NCBI GenBank assembly: GCA_035476635.1
Contig: DATILI010000026.1
Coordinates: forward strand, 1 to 41,064
Direction: 5' to 3'
Origin: DATILI01 sp035476635
GTDB lineage: Bacteria > Pseudomonadota > Gammaproteobacteria > Burkholderiales > Burkholderiaceae_C
DNA length: 41,064 bases
Position 1 is the stretch's first letter. Each line of letters starts with the position of its first letter. This document shows positions 7,548 through 15,378 of the stretch, one piece after another. The notes under the pieces were generated by a model that was not told the origin of the DNA, made no database searches, and worked only from the letters and a program-made list of their open reading frames with translations. The translations under genes and the position numbers were made by a program.

Positions 7548-9470
7548 ATGAATATTGCATTACAAAAAGTCTTCATCAAATTGCATCAGGGCTTGGATTG
7601 GCGCCTTCGAAGGCTGCTCGGAGATCAAGTTGTCGACCTCCCCAAAGTCATGGCGGCCCGGTGTTGGCGGCCCTTGCTGCGCAAAACAGCATTCATCGGC
7701 ATTACCGGCAGCGCTGGCAAGACCACGGCAAAAGAGCTTCTCCTGGGGGTGCTCTCCGCCAAGGGCAAGACGATAGGTACCCCCGAGTCGCTCAATGTGC
7801 CGGCAGAGGTCGCGAGGTTGGTCTTGCGCACGCGGCCTCAGCATGATTTTTGCGTTACCGAGATAGGCGCTGCGCGCGCGGGCTCGTTGGACTTGCCGCT
7901 CAAACTGCTCCAACCGACCGTTTGCATCGTTACCGTCATCGGGGACGATCACTTAAGCTCCTACGCATCGCGCGAAGCCATCGCTCAGGAAAAGGGAAAG
8001 CTCGTTGCTTGCCTTCCCAAGACCGGTACGGCCGTCCTCAATGCAGATGATGCGCTCGTCCGCGCCATGGCAAGTAAATGCGCCGGTAAAGTACTGACCT
8101 ACGGGACTTCCGCAGAAGCGGATATTCGCGCCACAGAAGTGAGTGCAATCTGGCCGGATCGATTGGCATTGACTGTCGCGTATGGCGATGAACAAGTTCT
8201 GGTTCAGTCGCAACTATGCGGTCCCCACTTGGCAACGCCCCTGCTGGGAGCAGTGGCTGGAGGAATCGCTGCGGGCCTGAGTCTTCGAGAATGTGCAGAT
8301 GGCATTGCCAGCATTGCGCCCTTTGCTGGCCGGATGCAGCCCGTCTCAACCAAGGACGGTGTGACCTTCATCCGGGACGACTTCAAGGCTCCCCTTTGGA
8401 CTGTTGATGCTTGCCTCCAATTCATGAGCACAGCGCGGGCCAAGCGGAAGATCATCGTCGTCGGCACTCTTTCGGATTTTGGCGCCGGCGTGGGCGCACC
8501 GGAAAAATATGCACGCATCGCCCGGCGGGCGCAAGAAATCGCGGACATCACCGTCTTCGTCGGCCCATGGGCCTCTCATGTTCTAAAGACACGCAGGCCG
8601 GGCTTCGAGGATGCGCTACGTGTATTCACGCATGTCTTCGAAGCGGCGCAGTACATCAACTCGGCAACACGCGAGGGCGATCTGGTCTTGCTCAAAGGAA
8701 CCAACAAGCAAGATCATCTGCTGCGCATCGTTATGGCCAGGAGCAATGACATCGCCTGCTGGCGCAACGATTGCCTGCGCGATTCGTTTTGCAACGATTG
8801 CCCAGATCGGACGAAGCCATCCCGCCCACAGGGATCGCGATCAAACGATCCTGCAATAGGCAACGAGCTTGCGGTTCTCCCGCCAGGTCAGCGCCCCATT
8901 CAGCCGGAAGAGCAAGTCATTGTGGGCCTTGGCAATCCCGAGCCCAAATTCGTGGATACACCCCATAACGTGGGCTATGCGGCAGCGGACCGTATTGCCG
9001 CATCAATGGGCTTGCGCTGGGAATCGCACGCGAACGCCTGGATGGCGCGCGGCACAACCTCAGCAGGAAAGGCGGTGTGCCTGGTAAAGGTGCAGCAGCC
9101 AATGAATCACACCGGCGCCGGGCTGAAGCAACTCGCAGACACGTTTGCATTCAGCTCCGCGCAATGCGTCCTTCTTTATGACGACCTGGATATGCCGATG
9201 GGTGCCGTGCGAACGCGCCTGAGAGGTGGCGCAGCGGGTCATCGCGGCGTCGTATCCGTCCTGGAGGCATTTCAGACAGATGAGTTTCGCCGAGTGAAGA
9301 TCGGCGTGAAACCGGCCGAAGAGATCGCGAACCGCGCAGAGTATGTGTTGGCGCCCTTCCCCCAAGGCGCCCGCGAGATCATGGGCCAGAGCATCGACGC
9401 CGCAGAGAAGCGCGCACTTGAACTGGCTTTTGGCTCAACCAAGAAGACGGTCTCGAGCGCGGCTCTGTAG
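7548..9470 (+). CDS. Fusion protein: MurF-like Mur ligase, four-Cys linker, peptidyl-tRNA hydrolase (Pth) domain
   Basis: One uninterrupted 640-residue frame carries two enzymes. Residues 45-395 resemble the central and C-terminal domains of MurF: P-loop GITGSAGKTT at 51-60, VTEIGA at 103-108, GDDHLSSYA with a following EKGKL at 148-152, NADD at 165-168, and RMQPVS...RDDFKAP at 262-282. The usual UDP-MurNAc-binding N-terminal domain is missing; only about 40 residues precede the ATP site, so the substrate is probably not the cell-wall precursor. The linker has Cys404, Cys409, Cys415 and Cys418, a possible metal knuckle. Residues 457-630 are a Pth domain: VGLGNP (Asn463), TPHNVGY (His473), PMNHTG (Asn520) and YDDLD (Asp545). 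The position of the substrate-binding Asn in the usual GHNG is Arg566 (GHRG). The gene ends 23 nt from the convergent ATP-grasp genes. The ribosome site is weak (AAGGAG lies about 28 nt upstream). Proposed role, inference only: amino acid ligation in surface-polymer synthesis. Confidence 0.85.
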   Translation: MNIALQKVFIKLHQGLDWRLRRLLGDQVVDLPKVMAARCWRPLLRKTAFIGITGSAGKTTAKELLLGVLSAKGKTIGTPESLNVPAEVARLVLRTRPQHDFCVTEIGAARAGSLDLPLKLLQPTVCIVTVIGDDHLSSYASREAIAQEKGKLVACLPKTGTAVLNADDALVRAMASKCAGKVLTYGTSAEADIRATEVSAIWPDRLALTVAYGDEQVLVQSQLCGPHLATPLLGAVAGGIAAGLSLRECADGIASIAPFAGRMQPVSTKDGVTFIRDDFKAPLWTVDACLQFMSTARAKRKIIVVGTLSDFGAGVGAPEKYARIARRAQEIADITVFVGPWASHVLKTRRPGFEDALRVFTHVFEAAQYINSATREGDLVLLKGTNKQDHLLRIVMARSNDIACWRNDCLRDSFCNDCPDRTKPSRPQGSRSNDPAIGNELAVLPPGQRPIQPEEQVIVGLGNPEPKFVDTPHNVGYAAADRIAASMGLRWESHANAWMARGTTSAGKAVCLVKVQQPMNHTGAGLKQLADTFAFSSAQCVLLYDDLDMPMGAVRTRLRGGAAGHRGVVSVLEAFQTDEFRRVKIGVKPAEEIANRAEYVLAPFPQGAREIMGQSIDAAEKRALELAFGSTKKTVSSAAL

Positions 9471-9493
9471 TCGCCAGAGTCGAGGAAGAATTT

Positions 9494-10672
9494 CTAGAGC
9501 GCACTTACCCATGGATGGGTTTTTGCGTTCGCATGCCGCTTCAAGAACTCCCTCGCCGTTTCCGTCAGCAAGCCATTCCCATGGATCTGCGCGGCCTGCG
9601 TGGAAGCGATGTCATTGAGCTCAAGAATAATCGGCCCCTTGTCGGTCAACGCGAAGTCCCAGTGCTGGATCTTCATCAACGGGAACGCGGCGCCGCCTAT
9701 CTGGCACGCTTGCAGGACCTCGCTCCATCCGGGCAAGCGAAACCCGCTGATCATTTGCCCGGAGCCCGGGTGCCGCTCGAGCACGCTGGCCTTGGGCCAG
9801 AACGCGCCAAGCATTCTGTCGACCTCACCGGTCACGGGATCCACGTCGGCCAGCAGGTTGCCATAACGCCCCATGCTGAAGTTGTCCACCTGGTTCGGCG
9901 GCACCGCGATCTTCCAGAACGACCGCAGGATCTTGACCCCGCCAACATCGTTCAGGCACATCACGCGCACGCCGCACAGGGCTGACCACTGCGTCAGTGC
10001 CTGGATCTCCGGCGCCAGAGTGAAGCCCTCCTGGAACAGGTAACCACACTCGGGCTTGTGATACCTCGAATCAACGGATTGGTCCAGGCGCTTCAGGAAA
10101 TCGTCGACCTTTAAATCGCCGCCATTCAGCTGATTCAGGGTATCCGTGGCTGGATCGTAGCCGGCAAGATAGGCGGAGCCAAACCCTTGCTGGGAAAACG
10201 CCGGCTTGCCGAACAACGGATAGATGGAAGGGTCTCGCAGAAAGCGCCCGACCGCCTCCCTGGTCTTGAGGTGAATGCCCAAGTCCGGCGAGATCTGCCT
10301 GGACGGATGAAAGGCGGCCTTGATGGGTGCCACGGGCAGCCCGGCAGCACTGGCCATCTGGGTAAAAACGAACTTGTCCCAAGCCGGCAGCACCGCATAT
10401 CTCGGGTTGAGCGCCATGCTGAAGTTTTCCTGCAGGCTCCAGCCCAGGAAATCCGCGGCTCCGCGCCCTTTTTGGTAACTCGGGTCATACAGCTTGTACC
10501 AGTAGTAATCCGATACTCCGCACTGGCCGCCCAACTGCCGCAATGCCCGGATTTCCTTGAGCTGGGTCAACCAGGTCTTGCCGGTCTGCTGCTGTACAAC
10601 CGCAGCCCACTCACGGTACTGGCCGAAGCGGCCCGCAAGACGATTGAAGTGGCTGTCATTGGTGATTGTCAT
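9494..10672 (-). CDS. Sugar-transfer-associated ATP-grasp protein B
   Basis: This is a predicted ATP-dependent carboxylate-amine ligase of 392 residues. The start ATG 10670-10672 overlaps the stop of the upstream paralogue as ATGA, so the two are translationally coupled; a frame extending further upstream merely overlaps that gene. ATP-grasp features include YPLFGKPAFSQQGFG with Lys156, GVRVMCL, and the metal-binding end HWDFAL...PIILELN with Asp339, Glu351 and Asn353. It is clearly homologous to the neighbour along its length (SFWKIAVPPNQVDNFSMGRYGNLL matches FWKVARAHNITDNFHMGATGNLL). I assign it to the ATP-grasp group found beside sugar transferases (PF14397) from memory. Its substrate is unknown; the setting suggests addition of an amino acid or peptide to a polysaccharide or its precursor. 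Confidence 0.8.
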   Translation of the reverse strand: MTITNDSHFNRLAGRFGQYREWAAVVQQQTGKTWLTQLKEIRALRQLGGQCGVSDYYWYKLYDPSYQKGRGAADFLGWSLQENFSMALNPRYAVLPAWDKFVFTQMASAAGLPVAPIKAAFHPSRQISPDLGIHLKTREAVGRFLRDPSIYPLFGKPAFSQQGFGSAYLAGYDPATDTLNQLNGGDLKVDDFLKRLDQSVDSRYHKPECGYLFQEGFTLAPEIQALTQWSALCGVRVMCLNDVGGVKILRSFWKIAVPPNQVDNFSMGRYGNLLADVDPVTGEVDRMLGAFWPKASVLERHPGSGQMISGFRLPGWSEVLQACQIGGAAFPLMKIQHWDFALTDKGPIILELNDIASTQAAQIHGNGLLTETAREFLKRHANAKTHPWVSAL

Positions 10673-11751
10673 GCGTTGATCATCATGCTCTTGATGGTCT
10701 GGTCGATAAAAGGCCTGCGGCCCAGCAGCTGTGGCACGCCCAAGTCGGCCTCCGTATTCAATTCCATCAAGACCGGACCCTCTGCGCAAAACGCTACGTC
10801 CCAGTGCTGCAGCTTCAAGCCCGGAAAGTGCGAGGCGGCGGACAGGCACAAGTCCATGGCCTGCTGCCAATCAGGCAAGGCCTGGCCAAGCAGGGTTTGC
10901 TGCGTGTCCGGATGCTGCGTAACTTCCTTGCCACCCGGCCACAGGCCTGTCACCACGCGCTCGACCACACCCGTCTCTTTGTTGATTGCCGCCAGCAGGT
11001 TGCCGGTGGCGCCCATGTGGAAGTTGTCGGTGATGTTGTGCGCGCGCGCTACCTTCCAAAAGGTCAGGTGGATCCGGGGGCCGGTGGGCGCCACCGCAAC
11101 GATGACCCGCACACAGCTGGTGGTGGGTCCGATCAGGGCGCGCACCTGGGGGTGAGGCTGCAGCGGCTTCTGGAACAGCATGCCCGAGTACTGCCGGGTC
11201 ATGCAGGCCTCGACGAGTTCACGCATCGCGACCTGGTGTCCATGGATGTCGGTGAACTGGCGTGTTGCTGCGTCATACGCCGTCAGCAAAAAGGTGCCGC
11301 GCCCGTAGCTTCCATGGATCGGCTTGATGAAGACCGGATACACCAGGCCATTGGCCAGAAACTCTTCCAGTTCGGCCTGCGTTGCAAGGGAGCGCTCGTG
11401 CCCCACGCGGCGCTTTTCGGGCGAGAAGGTTGCCACTGTCTCGGGTGCCGGCAGACCGTACTGCTGCAGCAGGGCGTAGTTCAGGACCTTGTCGTTTGCC
11501 GTGGCGCGCCAATAATTGCGATTCAGTGCCTGGTCGATCTGCGCGCTGGCGCGCCAGCCAACGCAGTCGCTCTTTAGCGCGCCGGGGTAGCTTTTGTCGT
11601 CGAATACCTCAAGCTCGTAATATTCTTCCAAGCCCAGCCGCCGGCTGCCGGTGGCCAACTTGACCATTTCGGACCACTGGCGAAGGTAGGATTTGCCGGT
11701 GAGCCGGTTTGCGGAAGATGCATACTCTAGTAGTTTTCCAAGTCGGGACAT
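10669..11751 (-). CDS. Sugar-transfer-associated ATP-grasp protein A
   Basis: This predicted cytoplasmic ligase of 360 residues is the first gene of a two-gene unit. I chose ATG 11749-11751; the frame remains open to 11901 but the extra residues look unlike the family. The ATP-grasp fold is shown by YPVFIKPIHGSYGRGT (Lys143 for ATP phosphate), CVRVIVAV, and QHWDVAF...VLMELN giving Asp318, Glu330 and Asn332 for magnesium. The N-terminal part has KSYPGALKSDCVGW, matched in the paralogue by PSYQKGRGAADFLGW. Neighbours are a convergent Mur ligase-Pth fusion and a divergent tyrosine phosphatase. Two different ATP-grasp ligases in series would fit stepwise addition of two residues; this is inference. 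Confidence 0.8.
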   Translation of the reverse strand: MSRLGKLLEYASSANRLTGKSYLRQWSEMVKLATGSRRLGLEEYYELEVFDDKSYPGALKSDCVGWRASAQIDQALNRNYWRATANDKVLNYALLQQYGLPAPETVATFSPEKRRVGHERSLATQAELEEFLANGLVYPVFIKPIHGSYGRGTFLLTAYDAATRQFTDIHGHQVAMRELVEACMTRQYSGMLFQKPLQPHPQVRALIGPTTSCVRVIVAVAPTGPRIHLTFWKVARAHNITDNFHMGATGNLLAAINKETGVVERVVTGLWPGGKEVTQHPDTQQTLLGQALPDWQQAMDLCLSAASHFPGLKLQHWDVAFCAEGPVLMELNTEADLGVPQLLGRRPFIDQTIKSMMINA

Positions 11752-11943
11752 AGCCACTTTCGGACAGTGCAAGTTCTCACGTTGAACAATGCGCGTGCCG
11801 GCCGGATGCAACGGCAACGCCTTGATTTCGCTTGAAGCGGGCGCCAGTCTAACCAATATCCGACGGGCTCCCGGTTCCATAGCAAATCGCCGAGCAAGCA
11901 ATGGCGCCCCCGAAGATTTTTTTATAGCCGCGATTCAGAAGTT

Positions 11944-12435
11944 ATGACGACAGTATTGATGGTCTGCATGGGCAACATCTGCCGCTCCCCGATGGCGCAG
12001 GCGGTCGCGCAGCACTTGGCCAGCCAGGCGGCGCATTCCCAGCGTTCTTCCACGATCGGCGGCCTGGAGTTCGCATCGGCGGGCACGCATGCGCACCACA
12101 CCGGCGAGCGGCCGGACCCGCGCGCCGCGGCTGCGCTCACGCGCCGAGGCTATGCGCCGGGCAGCATCCGGTCGCGCCGGATCACCGAGCAGGACTTTCA
12201 GCGCTTCGACCTGATCCTGGCCATGGACCGCGGCAATCTTGCGTCTCTGCAGCGCATGTGCCCACCGGCCCACGTGACCAAGCTCCGGCTGTTCCTGGAG
12301 TTTGCCGAGAACGCGGAACAGGCGGAAATTCCCGACCCCTATTACGGCAACGCCGACGGATTTGAGCGCGTGCTCGACCTTTGCGAGGCCGGCGCCAAGG
12401 GGCTCATCAAGAGCCTGCTGCCCAGCGGGGCCTAG
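11944..12435 (+). CDS. Low-molecular-weight protein-tyrosine phosphatase (Wzb/Etp type)
   Basis: This cytoplasmic phosphatase probably removes phosphate from the tyrosine tail of the BY-kinase encoded at 328-1269. The 163-residue protein has the active-site loop CMGNICRS at 8-15 (nucleophile Cys8, Arg14) and the general-acid loop DPYYG with Asp131, both diagnostic. It has an insertion-rich region at about 27-55, including a histidine pair, that is longer than in E. coli Wzb. It is divergent from the ATP-grasp pair across 192 bp that holds no other gene, and convergent with the epimerase 21 bp away. Kinase/phosphatase cycling controls polymer length in related systems; that this one serves the kinase is inferred from locus membership. 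Confidence 0.88.
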   Translation: MTTVLMVCMGNICRSPMAQAVAQHLASQAAHSQRSSTIGGLEFASAGTHAHHTGERPDPRAAAALTRRGYAPGSIRSRRITEQDFQRFDLILAMDRGNLASLQRMCPPAHVTKLRLFLEFAENAEQAEIPDPYYGNADGFERVLDLCEAGAKGLIKSLLPSGA

Positions 12436-12456
12436 ACAGGCACCGCCCATGGCGCA

Positions 12457-13464
12457 TCAGACGCGGTAGTACGCGCGGTACCACTCCACAAAGCGGCCAA
12501 TGCCGTCGCGAATGCCGGTGGCCGGCACAAAGCCGACCCACTCGCCCAATGCGTCGGTATTTGCGTAGGTTTCGGGCACATCGCCATCCTGCAGTGGCAG
12601 CAGGCGCTTTTCGGCTTTTTGGCCTAATGCATCCTCGATGGCGGCAATGAAATCAAGCAGGGGCACCGGATTGTTGTTGCCGATGTTGAAGACCCGGTAC
12701 GGCGCATTGCTGGTGGCCGGGTCGGGCTGGCTGGCCACATAGGCGGGGTTCGCAGCGGCGGTTCGGTCCAGCACGCGAATGACGCCCTCGACGATGTCCT
12801 CGACGAAAGTGAAGTCGCGCTGCATCTTGCCGTGGTTGAAGACGTCGATAGCGCGCCCTTCCAGGATCGCCTTGGTGAACAGGAACAGCGCCATGTCCGG
12901 CCGGCCCCAGGGTCCGTACACCGTGAAAAAGCGCAGGCCGGTGGTCGGCAGGCCGTACAGGTGGCTGTAGGTGTGCGCCATCAGCTCGTTGGCCTTCTTG
13001 GTGGCCGCGTACAGGCTCACGGGATGGTCCACGCTGTCGTGCTCGGAGAACGGCATCTTGGTATTGCCGCCGTAGACGCTGGAGCTGGACGCATACACCA
13101 GGTGCTGCACCTTGCTGTGGCGGCAACCCTCCAGGACGTTCATGAAGCCGACCAGATTGGCGTCGACATAGGCGTGCGGGTTTTTCAGCGAATAGCGCAC
13201 GCCGGCCTGCGCGGCCAGGTGGATTACCCGGTCGAACTTTTCCCGCTCAAAGAGCTGTTCCATGCCAGGCCGGTCGGCCACATCCAGCTTGACGAACCGA
13301 AAGCCCGCGTGCGGCTGCAAGCGCTCCAGGCGGCTTTCCTTCAGTGTCACGTCGTAGTAGTCGTTGAGGTTGTCCAGCCCCACTACCTCGTCGCCGCGCG
13401 CCAGCAGCCGCAGGGCCGTGGTCATGCCGATAAAGCCCGCAGCGCCCGTAAGCAGTATTTTCAT
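12457..13464 (-). CDS. NAD-dependent sugar-nucleotide epimerase (UDP-glucuronate 4-epimerase type)
   Basis: This extended short-chain dehydrogenase/reductase converts one UDP-sugar into its C4 epimer, supplying precursor for exopolysaccharide. I start at ATG 13462-13464, which puts the Rossmann motif GAAGFIG at 7-13; another in-frame ATG lies 6 codons upstream. Catalytic residues are the Ser block ASSSSVYG near 125-132 and YAATK with Tyr152 and Lys156. The sequence around LDNLNDYYDVTLKESRL, RYSLKNPHAYVDANLVGF and RFFTVYGPWGRPDMALF is characteristic of the UDP-glucuronate 4-epimerase/CapI group rather than GalE. The 335-residue length is normal. No sugar transferases are in the window, so the exact sugar is not established. 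Confidence 0.88.
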   Translation of the reverse strand: MKILLTGAAGFIGMTTALRLLARGDEVVGLDNLNDYYDVTLKESRLERLQPHAGFRFVKLDVADRPGMEQLFEREKFDRVIHLAAQAGVRYSLKNPHAYVDANLVGFMNVLEGCRHSKVQHLVYASSSSVYGGNTKMPFSEHDSVDHPVSLYAATKKANELMAHTYSHLYGLPTTGLRFFTVYGPWGRPDMALFLFTKAILEGRAIDVFNHGKMQRDFTFVEDIVEGVIRVLDRTAAANPAYVASQPDPATSNAPYRVFNIGNNNPVPLLDFIAAIEDALGQKAEKRLLPLQDGDVPETYANTDALGEWVGFVPATGIRDGIGRFVEWYRAYYRV

Positions 13465-13649
13465 AGCCCCACTCTCATGCATTCCGTTGAATCGGGACCG
13501 ATCTTAGCGTGTGTCTTTGGCCTGGGCGTTGCCAGGAGGAAACGAAGAACGCCGACCAAGCGGGCATTGGAGTGCTTGCTCCTAAAAATGTGACGCATCG
13601 CGCCTCATTTGGGTGCAAAATCGAGTATCGCGTATACGAGGGCAGATAA

Positions 13650-14024
13650 ATGCAGGGTACCAAGAGGCGAACCGCAGCTGCGCAACCCAAATACATGCGC
13701 ACGTCGGATAGATTCAATGCCGAGATGCCAGTGGAACTTGATGGCGTCAAGGGCCTCACTCGCAACATCAGCGCCACAGGGGTCTATTTTGAAACCGATG
13801 CCGCCTTGACGGCACCCGGGTCGCATGTCAGCCTGACCATCGAGGTCACCATGGGCGGGGAAAAGCTGCAATTGGTGTGCGAGGGTGAAGTAGTCCGGAT
13901 CGATACCAAGCGCGATGGCACGCTCGGTATCGCAGCCAGGCTGCGCAACTCCTTTTTCTCGAACGCTGAAGAGTACACAGACCTCAGCGCCCTGGACACC
14001 GTTCCCGCCAGTCTCACGAATTGA
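13650..14024 (+). CDS. PilZ-domain protein (predicted c-di-GMP receptor)
   Basis: This single-domain protein of 124 residues has both c-di-GMP contact motifs: RTSDR (RxxxR, Arg17 and Arg21) and NISATG (N/DxSxxG, residues 39-44). The remainder alternates beta strands as expected for a PilZ barrel. The start ATG 13650 follows GAGGGCAG. It is the first gene of a plus-strand unit with the FeeM-PilZ fusion 34 bp downstream and an alpha/beta hydrolase after that. It likely transmits the c-di-GMP level to the acyltransferase or to matrix production; the target is not evident from sequence. Confidence 0.88.
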   Translation: MQGTKRRTAAAQPKYMRTSDRFNAEMPVELDGVKGLTRNISATGVYFETDAALTAPGSHVSLTIEVTMGGEKLQLVCEGEVVRIDTKRDGTLGIAARLRNSFFSNAEEYTDLSALDTVPASLTN

Positions 14025-14035
14025 TCCGCTTCGCA

Positions 14036-14058
14036 GGGTTGGGTGAAAATACCAACCC
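14036..14058 (+). promoter_or_regulatory. Perfect 7-bp hairpin touching the start codon of the FeeM-PilZ gene
   Basis: GGGTTGG (14036-14042) pairs with CCAACCC (14052-14058) around a 9-nt loop, and the ATG begins at the very next base, 14059. There is no clear purine-rich ribosome site outside it. In mRNA this hairpin would occupy the ribosome-binding zone, so it may restrain translation or couple it to the PilZ gene ending 11 nt before it. Confidence 0.6.
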
Positions 14059-15378
14059 ATGAAAAATCCACTCGTACGGGGAGTCAGAAAGCTGTGGCAC
14101 CAGCTTTTGCGAAGGGCCTTTTCTTCGTTCCCGCGCAGTACCCGTTTCGCCATCTACCGCTCGTTCGTCGATTGCGACCCGGCGCCCGACAAGCGCCTGG
14201 TGCTGAAGATCGCAGAAACCACCGAAGAGCTGACCGCCTGCTTCAGGCTGCTGCATGACGCCTATGTCACCAGCGGCTTCATGAAGCCGGACCCGTCCGG
14301 CATGCGCGTCACGATCTACCACGCCCTGCCGACGACCACCACGCTTTGCGCGGTCTACGACGGTGAGGTGGTGGGCACCATGTCCCTGATCCGCGAAAGC
14401 GTGTTTGGATTCCCTTTGCAAGCGGTATTCGACTTGACCGAAGTGCGCGCACAGAAGGGGAACATCGCCGAAGTCTCGGCACTGGCCGTGCATCCGAAGT
14501 TCCGCAAGACAGGGGGCGCCATCCTGTTTCCGCTGATGAAGTTCATGTACGAGTACTGCACCACCTTCTTCGACACCCGCCACCTGGTGATTGCAGTCAA
14601 CCCGAACCGCATCGAGATGTATGAGTCGCTGCTGTTTTTCCAGCGGCTCACGGAAAGCTCGGTCGACAACTACGATTTCGCCAATGGCGCGCCGGCCGTG
14701 GGCGCGTCTCTGGACCTCTATGGGGCGCCCCAGGTCTTCAAGCAAGCCTACGATGCCAAGGCCGCGCGCAAGAACCTGTTCGCCTATTTCACGCAGATCA
14801 CCTTGCCAAACATCGTGATTCCAAACCGCCGCTACTTCGTCACCAACGATCCGGTGATGACACCGGCATTGCTGGACCATTTCTTCAACCAGCAGACCCA
14901 ATGCTTCCAGAACCTGGACGACCGCAAGAAGGTGCTGCTGCATTCGATCTACAACCTTCCCGAATACAACGACGTGCTGCCCGAGATACCGGCCTCCGAA
15001 GCCGACCAGCACCCGATGCGCAAGCACCGGCGCTATTCCATGCGCTGCCCGGGCAACCTTATCGTGGCCGGGGCGGAGAACATGGCGGAGCACGGGTCCT
15101 ACCCGTTCCAGGTGATCGAGCTCTCGAACGCCGGTTTTCAGGCGTACTCGCCCATTCCCTTGCCGCTGAACATCTGGGGTGAGGCCACGGTTCATCTGGG
15201 CAAGACGGAAGTCTCCAAGGTGAAGGCGATGGCCGTGCGCGACAAGACCAACGGCTTCAATGGCTTTTACGGCTTTCAGCTGGCCGAGCCGGACCTGATC
15301 TGGCGCAAATGCGTCAATGCGCTGGAATCGGGACAGACGCACGAAGACCTCGAACACGCCACGATGTTCATGCACTGA
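14059..15378 (+). CDS. FeeM-like N-acyl amino acid synthase fused to a C-terminal PilZ domain
   Basis: This 439-residue protein has two parts. Residues about 45-260 are a GNAT-fold acyltransferase of the N-acyl amino acid synthase (FeeM) type: LLHDAYVTSGFM, VYDGEVVGTMSLI, EVSALAVHPKFRKTGGAILF at 138-157, and NPNRIEMYESLLFF near 181-194. By family knowledge such enzymes join an acyl chain from acyl-carrier protein to an amino acid. Residues about 320-415 are a PilZ domain: RRYSMR (RxxxR, Arg325 and Arg329) and ELSNAG at 354-359, where the first position is Glu instead of Asp/Asn. The fusion suggests that c-di-GMP controls lipid or signal synthesis. The gene follows a stand-alone PilZ gene and overlaps the next gene's start by 1 nt. 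The start is set by the ATG right after a hairpin. Confidence 0.8.
   Translation: MKNPLVRGVRKLWHQLLRRAFSSFPRSTRFAIYRSFVDCDPAPDKRLVLKIAETTEELTACFRLLHDAYVTSGFMKPDPSGMRVTIYHALPTTTTLCAVYDGEVVGTMSLIRESVFGFPLQAVFDLTEVRAQKGNIAEVSALAVHPKFRKTGGAILFPLMKFMYEYCTTFFDTRHLVIAVNPNRIEMYESLLFFQRLTESSVDNYDFANGAPAVGASLDLYGAPQVFKQAYDAKAARKNLFAYFTQITLPNIVIPNRRYFVTNDPVMTPALLDHFFNQQTQCFQNLDDRKKVLLHSIYNLPEYNDVLPEIPASEADQHPMRKHRRYSMRCPGNLIVAGAENMAEHGSYPFQVIELSNAGFQAYSPIPLPLNIWGEATVHLGKTEVSKVKAMAVRDKTNGFNGFYGFQLAEPDLIWRKCVNALESGQTHEDLEHATMFMH

Noticed and set aside
7548..9470. The Mur ligase-Pth fusion as a sequencing or assembly artefact
   Set aside because: The frame is continuous, the linker is of plausible composition with ordered cysteines, and both domains have coherent motifs; there is no duplicated or broken edge. 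It still deserves a read-level check.
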